DNA of 64,000 nt from Cohnella rhizoplanae. Its GTDB lineage: Bacteria; Bacillota; Bacilli; Paenibacillales; Paenibacillaceae. Below the pieces are notes generated by a model, which saw only the letters and a program-made list of their open reading frames with translations, ran no database searches and was not told the origin of the DNA. Position 1 is the stretch's first letter; each line of letters starts with the position of its first letter. Where the stretch lies: the NCBI RefSeq assembly GCF_948329515.1, contig NZ_CAOJCN010000027.1, positions 1 to 64,000 on the forward strand, read 5' to 3'. Shown here in pieces: positions 41,736-50,806 of this stretch. A program made the translations under genes and the position numbers.

Positions 41736-44700
41736 TCAGTATCGCGGCACGTCGACCGTTGAATCGATGACAAGCGTATTCCCTGCATAATCCGTAATTC
41801 CAGTAACTCTAATCCGGAATTTGCTGGACGACTGAGGAATATATTGCGTTTTGGCTGCGCCGGTAAGCGTTACGACAATGGGATTGCCGTTGGCATTCAC
41901 ATTAAAATCGGAACCCTGAGTTAGCGGTCTGTAATCGACGGCAGCGCCGCTTTCCGAAAACTCCACTTGATAGGAATACGAATCAAATGCTTTTACCGGT
42001 TCGCTTGCTGTCAGCGTGAACTGACCATCGCTGTAGGCGCTGCCGATCAAAGTCGGGGCTGTCTCGTCCATGATGATCGGCATCGTCACCTGACTGACCA
42101 CCTTGCCGCCTTCCTTTACAGTAAACACAAGGGCAGACTCCGTGCTTTCGGTCGCCGCTTCTAACGGATGAACGGTAATTCCGTTAGAGGCTTCAATGAG
42201 CTGCACGTCTGCGGACGTGGATTCGACGGAGATCGTTCCTACCACGTTGTCATGATCGACCACGTTGAACACATTAAACTCAGGATTGTTGCTGTCATAT
42301 TGGATCGTTTCGCTCTGAGCGCCGCGTTTGATTTGCAAGTAGTTTTTAATATTGCGCTTCGTGTACGTCTCGAACTCTTCCGTCGATAGAACCGTATCGC
42401 CATTCGTGCCCGTCCTACCGCTATTAAGATAGAAAGAGCGGTCCGTCAACGAGGCTTTCAGCAAATGAGAGACTGCGTCCTTAAACGCATCGATCGCGTC
42501 GAGCAGGCTCGCCGCGGCACCATCGATCTCGGCCTGCGTAGCCTGCGTGTCTGCCTTCACTTCTCCGGCAGCCTCGACCGCCTCATTGAGCGCGTCGATC
42601 GCGCTCTGCGGATACTGGCCCTCTTCGCTGCCCGCGACCGCCGCATCGGCAAGCCCCGATGCTTCATCGAGCGCTGCGTTCAGCTGCGCAAGATCGATAT
42701 GAACGACATCGTCCTTAAACGCATCGATCGCGTCGAGCAGGGTTGTCTCCGCGCTATCGATCTGCGCCTGCGTAGCCTGCGTGTCTGCCTTTACTTCTCC
42801 GGCAGCCTCGATGGCCTCGTTCAGCGCGTCGATCGCGCCCTGCGGATACTGGCCCTCGGCGCTGCCCGCTACCGCCGTAGCGGCTAGACCCGATGCTTCA
42901 TCGAGCGCTGCGTTCAGCTGCGCAAGATCGATATGAACGACAGCATTCTTAAACGCATCGATCGCGTCAAGCAGGCTCGCGGCTGCTCCGTTGATCTCCG
43001 CCTGCGTAGCCTGCGTGTCTGCCTTTACTTCTCCCGCAGCCTCGATGGCCTCGTTCAGCGCGTCGATCGCGCCCTGCGGATACTGGCCCTCCGCGCCGCC
43101 CGCCACCGCCGCGTCGATAAGATTGGCTGCGTCCGCGATCGCGGCTTCCAACAGCGCGGTGCCGACATGCACGACCGCATTCTTGAATGTATGGATCGCC
43201 GTGCGCAGCGTCGCCAAGGCGCTATTGACCTCCGACTGCGTAGCTCCCGCGTTCGTTTTCACCGCTTCTGCAGCCTCGACCGCCCCGTTCAGCGCGTCGA
43301 TCGCGCCCTGCGGATACTGGCCCTCCGCGCCGCCCGCCACAGCCGCGTCGATAAGACCGGCTGCATCCGCGATCGCGGCTTCCAACAGCGCGGTGCCGAC
43401 ATGCACCGCCTCATATTTAAACAAATAGATTACGTCACGCAGGATCGCCGCCGCGTTGTCGACCTCCGTCTGCGTGGCTTGGGCGTTGGCTTTCACTTTG
43501 CCGGCAGCCTCGATCGCCTCATTCAGCGCATCGATCGCGCTCTGCGGATACTGGCCCTCCGCGCTACCCGCCACCGCGCCAGACGCAATTCCCGAAGCTT
43601 CGCCGATCACCTCGTTCAGCGCGCTTTTGTCCGCGACGACCGGAGCGCCGTAAGATACGGGCGCGGATGGCACGGGCAGCGACGAGCCGCTTGCCGAGAC
43701 CGCGCTGCCGATCTGCGCCTGAACCTGGCTCAGATTCGTGACGATATCCGTCAGCGCGACGCCGTCCGGCAAGACCAGGCGGGCGATCCGCACATCGGCG
43801 CCGACGGTCAGCTTGGCTTTTGGATTCGTAATCTGAATCTCGCGATATTGGCCTTTGCCGGACAACGTCACGGGCTCTCCAGTCAGTTCCAGATGATCGA
43901 CGCTCGCATCGACGGACACGTTGGTTACTTGATTTTGAAGCGTCAGGTTGGCGATCGTTCCTCCGCTGACGGCTACATGGTCGCCCGATATCTTCAGCGT
44001 GCCTCCTGCGGGCATCCCGGTCGTATCCAGCTTAACCGGGGAACCTGCCGTGCCCTTAGCTACGATCTCCAGCTCCGACAGACCGTTCACGCTCCGTACG
44101 GCGGTCTTGAACCGGAGCACCGCGCCCTCAAGCGCCTCTATGTTGCCATCGGCAAGGAGCAGACGCTTCAGCTCGCCCGATACGAGCAGCGGCGTCCCGC
44201 CTACCGTGATTACGTCGCCGTCTATCTTCGTTACCGCTGCGGTCTGCTCTTTTTCCGGGAAAATATCCAGCAGGAACTGCGCGATATCCGCCCTCGCAAC
44301 CTCTTGCCGGGGCTCGAAGCCGTTCGCCGTCGAAGTCATCAGGCCAAGCCGCAGCGCGGCTTGCACGGACGTCGCGGCCCAGCCGCTGGCCCCGTCGGCG
44401 AGCGCGGGATCCGTCTCCAGTCCGCCGGTGGTGTTCTCCCCGTTGACGGCACGTACGAAGACGGACGCCAGTTCCTGCCTGGTCACATTGCGGTTCGGAT
44501 CGAATCCGGCATCCGTGCCATTCATGAGCCCCGCCTTGCGGACCGCCTCGATATAACCTGCGCTCCAACTCCCGGCGGCAACGTCCTTGAAGCTCGAATC
44601 GGCATTCGTATCCACCGGCAAACGCAGTGCTCTAACGAGCAATACGGCCAATTGCGTGCGCGTAAGAGACGCGTCCGGCTTGAACTCTCCGCTCGGGTAG

Positions 44701-44885
44701 CCTCCGATCAGACCCAGCGAGACCGCTTGCTTGATGGCTTCCTGTTGTTCGGCCGACATCGGGCCGATATCCTTAAATGAAGTTTGTTCCGCGGATACAG
44801 TAGGAGCGGCGAGTACGTTCCGCGCCCCGAAAGTTGTCGTCGCGATCATGCTTGCCAGCAAGACCGCCTTCCAGTTGGTTGCCAA
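41736..44885 (-). CDS. SLH-domain surface protein with five FIVAR repeats
   Basis: A 1049-residue secreted surface protein. The signal peptide (about 1-27) is followed by three SLH domains (about 35-210; motifs FKDIG, FKDV and TRxxLA) that attach to pyruvylated secondary wall polysaccharide. Next is a region with a beta-helix-like segment (about 215-400), then five 78-residue FIVAR repeats (about 420-810), each with an AEGQYPQ-type and an AIDALNEA segment, and a C-terminal Ig-like part. It starts at TTG 44885 with GAGGGA about 10 bases upstream; no better start exists. Its promoter carries the direct-repeat element shared with three other units. Likely role: adhesion or envelope spacing; not experimentally defined. 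Confidence 0.9.
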   Translation of the reverse strand: MATNWKAVLLASMIATTTFGARNVLAAPTVSAEQTSFKDIGPMSAEQQEAIKQAVSLGLIGGYPSGEFKPDASLTRTQLAVLLVRALRLPVDTNADSSFKDVAAGSWSAGYIEAVRKAGLMNGTDAGFDPNRNVTRQELASVFVRAVNGENTTGGLETDPALADGASGWAATSVQAALRLGLMTSTANGFEPRQEVARADIAQFLLDIFPEKEQTAAVTKIDGDVITVGGTPLLVSGELKRLLLADGNIEALEGAVLRFKTAVRSVNGLSELEIVAKGTAGSPVKLDTTGMPAGGTLKISGDHVAVSGGTIANLTLQNQVTNVSVDASVDHLELTGEPVTLSGKGQYREIQITNPKAKLTVGADVRIARLVLPDGVALTDIVTNLSQVQAQIGSAVSASGSSLPVPSAPVSYGAPVVADKSALNEVIGEASGIASGAVAGSAEGQYPQSAIDALNEAIEAAGKVKANAQATQTEVDNAAAILRDVIYLFKYEAVHVGTALLEAAIADAAGLIDAAVAGGAEGQYPQGAIDALNGAVEAAEAVKTNAGATQSEVNSALATLRTAIHTFKNAVVHVGTALLEAAIADAANLIDAAVAGGAEGQYPQGAIDALNEAIEAAGEVKADTQATQAEINGAAASLLDAIDAFKNAVVHIDLAQLNAALDEASGLAATAVAGSAEGQYPQGAIDALNEAIEAAGEVKADTQATQAQIDSAETTLLDAIDAFKDDVVHIDLAQLNAALDEASGLADAAVAGSEEGQYPQSAIDALNEAVEAAGEVKADTQATQAEIDGAAASLLDAIDAFKDAVSHLLKASLTDRSFYLNSGRTGTNGDTVLSTEEFETYTKRNIKNYLQIKRGAQSETIQYDSNNPEFNVFNVVDHDNVVGTISVESTSADVQLIEASNGITVHPLEAATESTESALVFTVKEGGKVVSQVTMPIIMDETAPTLIGSAYSDGQFTLTASEPVKAFDSYSYQVEFSESGAAVDYRPLTQGSDFNVNANGNPIVVTLTGAAKTQYIPQSSSKFRIRVTGITDYAGNTLVIDSTVDVPRY
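42460..43630. repeat. Five 234-bp FIVAR-coding repeats
   Basis: Marker GATACTGGCCCTC recurs at 42611, 42845, 43079, 43313 and 43547, an exact 234-bp (78-codon) period with no indels. Adjacent copies are highly similar at DNA level, which suggests recent duplication or gene conversion. Confidence 0.92.
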
Positions 44886-44917
44886 TGTGATCCCATCCCT
44901 CTTTTAGCCTAACCCTT

Positions 44918-44961
44918 AGTATAATCCTCGCCAATGACGGCAAAATGACAAATTTCGACGA
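44918..44961 (-). promoter_or_regulatory. SARP-like regulon promoter A
   Basis: Minus strand: GTCGAA (starting at 44959), GTCATT (44949) and GTCATT (44938) are direct repeats with 10- and 11-bp spacing, then 9 bp to TATACT (44918-44923). There is no -35 consensus. The start of the SLH-FIVAR gene is 33 bp downstream of the -10. It differs from site B at only about 5 of 45 positions. Confidence 0.75.
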
Positions 44962-45020
44962 AATTCTAGCTACTTGCAAATACGCAGGCACGAAACTCGG
45001 GCGCTCGCCGCGCAAACGGA

Positions 45021-45055
45021 AGAACCGTCCGGGAGAATATCTCCCGGACGGTTCT
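45021..45055 (-). terminator. Long perfect hairpin after SLH gene
   Basis: A perfect 16-bp stem, AGAACCGTCCGGGAGA and its complement, with a 3-base loop, 36 bases after the stop of the SLH gene at 45092. The T-tract is poor (TTCCGTTT), but the stability and position indicate a terminator. Confidence 0.8.
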
Positions 45056-45091
45056 CACCTGCTTATTCCGTTGTCATGCGCCGCGAACGGA

Positions 45092-46783
45092 TCAGTCGAT
45101 CAGGTCCGCATGCTGCATGAAACGCTTGAGCATGACGGCTGCTTGCGCGCGGCTTGCCTTCGCGGACGGCGCGAACGTGTCGCTCGTCATGCCGGTGATG
45201 ATGCCGGCATCGACGGCTTGCGCGACGGACGCGCGGGCCCAGCTGCCGATCGCAGCCTGGTCCTTGAAGCCTGCCAGCGATGCTTCCGCCGATGCCGCAG
45301 CCGCGGAGCCTTGCGCGTATGCGACGGCTCTCGCGATCATGACCGCCATCTGCTCGCGGGTGATCGTATCGCCGGGCTTGAAGACGCCGCCTTCAAAGCC
45401 TTCGACCAGCTTCGCCTTCGCAGCGGCGCCGACCGCGCCTGCATACCACGAGCCGGATGCGATGTCCTTGAAGCCGGCAGCGCCAGGAGCGTCTGGCGTA
45501 AGGCCCAGCGCGCGGACCAGCAGCGCCGCGAACTCGGCGCGCGTGATATTGTTGTTCGGCGCGAACTTCGCGTCGGACACGCCGTTCACGACGAGCTTGG
45601 AGGCAAGCAGCTCGACGTCGGCTTTGGCCCAGTGCGTACTCAGATCGGAGAACGCCTTGCTAGCCGTCAGTACGGCGTAGATGCTGTTGCCGTTACGTTT
45701 AAACGTAATCTTGACGGTGCCGTCCGATTGCTTCGTAAACTGCGCGGGCACGAAGGTGAGCGCGCCGGTCTGCGGATCGTACAGCACGACGGTCGCATGG
45801 GACGCATCGAGCGTGCCCGGCGCGACGACCGTACGCGATACGTAGGCGGGGCCGAATTCATTGAGCGCTACGGTCTTGCCGCCGCCGGATGCGACGATCG
45901 AGAACTCGATCGCGCCGCCCGCCTGCGCTGCGCCGATGCCTGCGGCGCTCTGCTTGATCTTGGCGTTGATGTCGTCAGCGGACGGGACGATGTTGACCTG
46001 GATGCTGATGTCCGATGCCGACGCGCCGAGGCTCGCCGCGATCGCGTCGAAGTCCAGCACGCCGAGCGGCAGCGAATACTCGCCCTCGCCCGTTTGAAGC
46101 GATACGATCGCGCCCGACGAGGCCGCGTCCTTCAATACGGAGAACGGCAGGTTGAACTGCACGGCTTCGCCCGCCTTGCCCTCATAGGCGATGTACACGA
46201 CAGGCGCTGCGCCCTTGTTGTCTTGCCCCGCAGCCTTCTTCAGCGCGTCCGCAAGCGATACGCCGTCCTGAGAGACGACCGTCGCCTGGCGTCCGCCGAC
46301 GTCCGTCGTCGAGATCTTGTTCTTGCTCGTGTCGACCAGGACCGGATCCGCTCCGCCTACCGGCGTGATGACCTTGCCCGGCGGCGGTGGAGGCGTCTGC
46401 GTCAATATCGCCCCGCTTGGAGGCGGTGTAATCGTTCCCGCCGTCACTTTGAAGCTCTTGCTGGCTACGTCTTTCCCTTGCCCGACGACTACCGTATAAG
46501 TGCCCCCCGGCTCGCCCGATCCGATCGTGAAAGGCGCCGCGAACTGGCCTGCGGTCACCGGTACGATGTCGAAGTACACGATGCTGCTATCCGGACGCAG
46601 TACCTTGACGATGACCTCGTCCAGCGAAGCATTGCCCTTGATGTCTACCTTCTGGCCGGCTTGCACATCCGCTACATCCTGCAGCGAGACAACGGCGCTC
46701 TCGGCGGCATAGGCCGCAGCCGCCGGTACGAAAGCCAGACATAGCGTCAATATCATGAAAATACGTATCATACGCGATTTCAC
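45092..46783 (-). CDS. Secreted protein with three C-terminal SLH domains
   Basis: A surface protein of about 563 residues. The signal peptide ends at about residue 27; a PKD/Ig-like N-terminal domain is followed by a proline-rich hinge with TPPPPPG, a central beta-rich region (about 150-370) and three SLH domains (about 376-428, 434-483, 497-558) with AFSDLSTHWA and TRAEFAALLVRA. Start GTG 46783 lies 9 bases after GGGG and gives a clean signal peptide; ATG 46813 would overlap the upstream gene by 11 bases. It is co-transcribed with the upstream 897-residue secreted protein, which lacks SLH domains, so it may anchor that partner to the wall. Confidence 0.88.
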   Translation of the reverse strand: MKSRMIRIFMILTLCLAFVPAAAAYAAESAVVSLQDVADVQAGQKVDIKGNASLDEVIVKVLRPDSSIVYFDIVPVTAGQFAAPFTIGSGEPGGTYTVVVGQGKDVASKSFKVTAGTITPPPSGAILTQTPPPPPGKVITPVGGADPVLVDTSKNKISTTDVGGRQATVVSQDGVSLADALKKAAGQDNKGAAPVVYIAYEGKAGEAVQFNLPFSVLKDAASSGAIVSLQTGEGEYSLPLGVLDFDAIAASLGASASDISIQVNIVPSADDINAKIKQSAAGIGAAQAGGAIEFSIVASGGGKTVALNEFGPAYVSRTVVAPGTLDASHATVVLYDPQTGALTFVPAQFTKQSDGTVKITFKRNGNSIYAVLTASKAFSDLSTHWAKADVELLASKLVVNGVSDAKFAPNNNITRAEFAALLVRALGLTPDAPGAAGFKDIASGSWYAGAVGAAAKAKLVEGFEGGVFKPGDTITREQMAVMIARAVAYAQGSAAAASAEASLAGFKDQAAIGSWARASVAQAVDAGIITGMTSDTFAPSAKASRAQAAVMLKRFMQHADLID

Positions 46784-46802
46784 TGCTCGTTTCCCCGCTC
46801 CC

Positions 46803-49496
46803 TTAGTCGTCATTTTTATTGTTGTTTTGAGACAGCATGAGGGCTTCGTCGATTTCCGACTGCGTCTTTACCGTTCCAAGATTCAACCCTACATTATGGG
46901 TCTCGGCATCAAAACTGCTGACGATGAACGCTTTGACCGTGTAATTCCTCGAGACTGAGGCGGCGTCCGAAACGCTAAACTTGGCCGTATAGGTACCCGT
47001 GCCGACCGCCAGCTCGGCTGCCACAATGCTGACCGGCGTATCGCCGTCGAACAGCTCGAACACGACCGATTGCGTACCTGCGCTGCTGCTGCTGGATTCG
47101 GATACCATGGCGAAGGGATTATTATTGAAGTTAGTAACGAAGGCACGGTTGTAAATGAAAACACTGGCCGTAATGCCGCTGCTCTTCGTTACCGTAGGCG
47201 CAGTCATGTAGAAAATGTCGGACGACTTATACGCATTGCCGCTAAAACCCTGACTGCTGTAGCCATCGGCTGCGACATTAATCTGATAAGCCCGGCCCTT
47301 CAGGAAAACACCTTTATAAATCGTAAGCTTACCGCCCGAGATCTCGTATTCCGACGCAGTCAACGTTCTGGAGGAATAGCTGGTGCGATCCATGATCTTA
47401 ATGCTCGTGATATGGGCGCTCCATTCAGCATTCTCCTCGTACTTCAGCACAGTATCCGCATCGCTGAACAAATAACCTGTAATTGAGGGCGTGTTGTACG
47501 CAATCGTCTGCCGGATCTCATCATTTGCTTGATAATGATGTGAATCCATTAAAGCGTCTGCCTCAAGCTTGACCTGCATCGTTCCCGCTGTGACCCGATC
47601 ATGCAGGAAAATAGCGATCCGTGATCCGTCGAGAATGACCTTGTCTGCCTCGGACAGCGACTTGAACGTCACGCCATTATCCGTGGAGATCTTAATCTTT
47701 TCTTTAAGATGAGATCCGTTTTCATCTACGGTTAAATCCACGAACTGGTCGGCGTAATCGCTCTGGATGTCCAGATTTAAATAACGGCCGTTCAGATCGA
47801 AGTAACCGGACAAACTAATGGCACTCACATTGGCCGAGTCAAACCAGTTTGTGTAGAAAGTGCGATCGTTACTGTTACCCTTCAAGTCCGTGATGTACCC
47901 GAGATAGAACTTCATGTACAGTACCGAGCCGGACAACGTTTCAAAATGAATTTTAATATCGTCCTCAATAATCGTAACCGTGGCGTCTGAAGGAAGACCG
48001 TACATGTACCCATAATTGGAATCGTACCAACGAACGCTTGCTTTAAATTGGTCTAAGCTTGTATTGGGGATTATCACAGGTTCATTAAACAGCAAAGTGA
48101 TATCTTTATGATCCGGTGACACGAGATAATCAACCAGCTCCGGAGCTGTCGTGTCCGATGCGTCTCCCTCGGCGTGTGCCTTGAGATATGGAGAAACCGT
48201 ATCTTGCGAAGAATAATTGCCTGACACATCCCGCAGGGTGCTATCATCGATAACAATCTGATTGGAGTCGCCGTTCAATGCAGTCTCGAAATGGATCTTT
48301 AGTTGGTCCTCGGTAATCTCTACGGTATCTTCTACATCCAAATCTCTGCTGCGACCGCTGTCTTCTAGCAGCCAGATGCTTGACTTCAAATCTTCCGGAG
48401 TATAAGTCGGTGTGGCGTAGATATTCCGGTCGAATGTGACCGTGACGTCATGATTGTTGGCACTGAGCTCAGCGCTCATAATCGACGGCGGACTAACGGC
48501 AAGCGTCATCTCCGGCGTGACATTGCCAACCGCATCCTTAAACAACCCGGCCGGCAATTTAATTTTGGTTTTCGATCCGGATACGATCTCAAGTGAGTTG
48601 TCGTAGCTAATCTGCAAGTAGTTTCCATCCCATTCGGGATTTACAAGACTGTCCCAATTGAGGTTTACAAGACCGTCCACCAGCGGGGAGAAATGCTCGC
48701 CATCTTGCGCAATTTGAATTTTGCTTTGGAATTCGGCTTTCGCCGCTGAGTATTGAGCTTCATTCTCAGGATCGAAATCCTCGGAAAGCACAGGACTAAT
48801 CTTCTCGTCGAAGTACAGCGTCAATGTATTATTGCCGCTCTCCGCCCCCGCAAACGCCGGCGGCACGATGTCTGCGCCCACAATTCCTTTCAGTTCGATC
48901 GGAGCCGCGTACGCATCGGGTTCGCCGTTCAGAATAACTGCGCCCGCAGCTATGCGAATCGCATTGCCCTCGCCGACAAGCTGCGACGCCAGGGTCAATA
49001 CAATCGTATCGGGCTCTTCGGCGTCATAGGCCACCGTATCCGTAACGCCAAGCGCCTCATAATCTTCGCTTCCCAGTTTTTGAATCGTAATGGCGCTCTT
49101 CAACTGGTCCAGCGTTCCGGCAGGTTCTATGCTCTTATCAAAGCGGATCGCGAACGTCTTGAAGTCGTCGCTGAGCGTGCCCGTCACGCTAGGGATGCCC
49201 TCGGGCAACAGGTCGCGCACGTCGCATTGCTTTCTTTGAGACGGCGCAGGATCTCCTTCCCACGCCTCGTTCGAACAGGCGATACCGTCGGTTACCGTGT
49301 CCGTGTAATAACTGCCGTTCGCTCCGTACCTCACTTCTTTGGTCGTCCCGGTGAACTCGCATACCCCTTGTTCGTCCGCGCACTTGGTCCATACGGGCGT
49401 ATTGTCGACGGTGGTGGCCGCATTCGCGGCCGGCGCGTATCCAAACGACGCAAAAATCAAAATAGCCAGCATTAAAGCAATTGAAACTTTTTTCAT
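46803..49496 (-). CDS. Large secreted Ig-like repeat protein, unknown function
   Basis: An 897-residue secreted protein. The signal peptide ends near residue 27 (APAANA). A short Cys-rich domain follows (about 30-95: WTKCADEQGVCEF, VRYGANGSYY, DGIACSN) of the type found appended to bacterial glycanases. At least four Ig-like SwmB-type domains follow, with repeated phrases such as FDRNIYATPT and LLFNEPVIIP and DxxGN tails. The C-terminus is hydrophilic (NNNKNDD). No enzymatic motif and no wall anchor were recognised. The gene is clearly more AT-rich than its neighbours, which suggests separate origin. Promoter B lies directly upstream, and the SLH gene follows within 20 bases. Confidence 0.85.
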   Translation of the reverse strand: MKKVSIALMLAILIFASFGYAPAANAATTVDNTPVWTKCADEQGVCEFTGTTKEVRYGANGSYYTDTVTDGIACSNEAWEGDPAPSQRKQCDVRDLLPEGIPSVTGTLSDDFKTFAIRFDKSIEPAGTLDQLKSAITIQKLGSEDYEALGVTDTVAYDAEEPDTIVLTLASQLVGEGNAIRIAAGAVILNGEPDAYAAPIELKGIVGADIVPPAFAGAESGNNTLTLYFDEKISPVLSEDFDPENEAQYSAAKAEFQSKIQIAQDGEHFSPLVDGLVNLNWDSLVNPEWDGNYLQISYDNSLEIVSGSKTKIKLPAGLFKDAVGNVTPEMTLAVSPPSIMSAELSANNHDVTVTFDRNIYATPTYTPEDLKSSIWLLEDSGRSRDLDVEDTVEITEDQLKIHFETALNGDSNQIVIDDSTLRDVSGNYSSQDTVSPYLKAHAEGDASDTTAPELVDYLVSPDHKDITLLFNEPVIIPNTSLDQFKASVRWYDSNYGYMYGLPSDATVTIIEDDIKIHFETLSGSVLYMKFYLGYITDLKGNSNDRTFYTNWFDSANVSAISLSGYFDLNGRYLNLDIQSDYADQFVDLTVDENGSHLKEKIKISTDNGVTFKSLSEADKVILDGSRIAIFLHDRVTAGTMQVKLEADALMDSHHYQANDEIRQTIAYNTPSITGYLFSDADTVLKYEENAEWSAHITSIKIMDRTSYSSRTLTASEYEISGGKLTIYKGVFLKGRAYQINVAADGYSSQGFSGNAYKSSDIFYMTAPTVTKSSGITASVFIYNRAFVTNFNNNPFAMVSESSSSSAGTQSVVFELFDGDTPVSIVAAELAVGTGTYTAKFSVSDAASVSRNYTVKAFIVSSFDAETHNVGLNLGTVKTQSEIDEALMLSQNNNKNDD

Positions 49497-49549
49497 TCTT
49501 CTTTTGTCACTCCTATATGATTTTAATTGATTCTAATAGCCCATATATG

Positions 49550-49593
49550 AGTATAAACAACGCCAATGACGGCAAAATGACAAACTTCGACGA
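49550..49593 (-). promoter_or_regulatory. SARP-like regulon promoter B
   Basis: Minus strand: GTCGAA (from 49591), GTCATT (49581) and GTCATT (49570), spacing 10 and 11 bp, then 9 bp to TATACT (49550-49555). It drives the 897-residue secreted protein and the SLH protein behind it; the ATG is about 54 bp downstream. Confidence 0.75.
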
Positions 49594-49616
49594 TATTCCA
49601 GGGTGCCTGCGCATAC

Positions 49617-49648
49617 GCAAAAAGACCCATTCCCACCGGAACGAGTCT
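49617..49648 (-). terminator. Rho-independent terminator of the two-component operon
   Basis: On the minus strand AGACTCGTTCC pairs with GGAATGGGTCT (two G-T pairs), followed by TTTTTG. It lies 16 bases after the stop of the response regulator gene and just upstream of promoter B. Confidence 0.85.
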
Positions 49649-49663
49649 TCTCTGCCACCATGA

Positions 49664-50806
49664 CTATTCAGCGGCATCCAACTCCGCCAGCAACGATGCG
49701 TACAGCCTGCTTAGTTCAACGGACGGCCGTACGCCCATCTCCTCCTGCAACGTGTCCGCGTACCTGGCGTACAGCCGCGTCAGCGCCTCCCGGTTGTGCT
49801 GCATGGCGAGCGCCTGCATGTACAGCTTGACCGTCTCTTCGTCGAGCTCGTTGTGCGCGGCGAGCTTGGCAAGCAGCCGGATCGCGCGCTGCGAATCCCC
49901 GGCATTCATCAAGGCCAGGGATAGGCGCTGGGCGAACGCCGCGTACATCTGGGAGATCCGCTCGATCTCGCTCCATGCCCAGGGATAGTCCAGGTCCCCG
50001 AAAAGATTGCCGACATACGTGCGCTCCAGCTCGGTCGCCCGGTCCAGGTTGGTCTGGTCTACGACCGCCAGCTCCCGGCATCCCGCTTCGAACAGGTGCA
50101 GATCGACCTGCGCCGGCGACAGGTTGAGCGCGTAGTGGTTGGCGTCGGAGTGCAGACTCTCCTTCATGCCGATCGCGTCGAGCAGCTTGCGAAGCTGATA
50201 GGCCGTCGTGTTCAGATAGACTTCGGCGTTCTTGCGGGGCATGCCGCCGAAGATATCCTCGATCAGCCGCGCTCTGGACACGAGGCTCCCGCGCTGCAGG
50301 ATCAGGTAGGCGCACAGCTCCGCGCTCTTGCTGGACTTCCACTTGACGAGACCCTGCCGGACGCTGCGAATCTCCAGCCTGCCGAGGCAATTGATATGAA
50401 CCCGCGGCTCGCTTGCCGCCGCCCCCGCTGCCTCTTCCCTCCCGCCCCGCGCTTCGGCCAGCGCCCTGCGGACGGTATGCTGCAGCCGCTCCGGCTCGAA
50501 GGGCTTCACCATATAATCGTAGGCATAGACGTCGAACGCGGACAACGCGTATTCGGTATGCGACGTCACGAAGACAAGCTTGATCTCCCTACCGCTCTCC
50601 CGGAGACGCTGGGCGAAGGCGACCCCGTTTTCCCTCGGCATGTTGATATCCATAAAGATCATGTCCGCCTCGTTGCCGCTCAGGAACGCCTCGGCCGAGG
50701 CCGCGTTCGTGAAGCTGCCGACGACCTCGACCCCCTCGATCTTGGCCAGCATGCGCTTCATGATCAAGTGCATCGCTTTTTCGTCGTCCAAGAGTACGAC
50801 TCTCAT
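49664..50806 (-). CDS. SARP-type response regulator (receiver, wHTH, BTAD)
   Basis: A 380-residue response regulator. The receiver domain (1-120) has the acidic pair DD at 7-8, phosphoacceptor Asp53 in FMDINMP and the conserved Lys in YMVKPFEP. A winged-helix domain of the OmpR-like type (about 132-225) follows, then a bacterial transcriptional activator (BTAD) helical domain (about 230-375) with LYARYADTLQEEMGVRPS. Winged helix plus BTAD is the SARP layout, best known from antibiotic regulators of Streptomyces and unusual for a phosphorylated regulator. Its ATG overlaps the TGA of the kinase gene (ATGA). I infer that it activates the four direct-repeat promoters of this region, including its own operon. 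Confidence 0.93.
   Translation of the reverse strand: MRVVLLDDEKAMHLIMKRMLAKIEGVEVVGSFTNAASAEAFLSGNEADMIFMDINMPRENGVAFAQRLRESGREIKLVFVTSHTEYALSAFDVYAYDYMVKPFEPERLQHTVRRALAEARGGREEAAGAAASEPRVHINCLGRLEIRSVRQGLVKWKSSKSAELCAYLILQRGSLVSRARLIEDIFGGMPRKNAEVYLNTTAYQLRKLLDAIGMKESLHSDANHYALNLSPAQVDLHLFEAGCRELAVVDQTNLDRATELERTYVGNLFGDLDYPWAWSEIERISQMYAAFAQRLSLALMNAGDSQRAIRLLAKLAAHNELDEETVKLYMQALAMQHNREALTRLYARYADTLQEEMGVRPSVELSRLYASLLAELDAAE

Noticed and set aside
42933..46744. Long plus-strand frames opposite the SLH protein genes
   Set aside because: Composition is Arg-rich and non-protein-like; the repeats are those of the FIVAR-coding strand read backwards. The minus-strand genes have signal peptides, SLH domains and promoters.
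46783..46813. ATG 46813 as start of the SLH gene with an 11-base overlap
   Set aside because: GTG 46783 is better spaced from GGGG and yields a standard signal peptide; the longer form adds ten polar residues. The choice is not certain.
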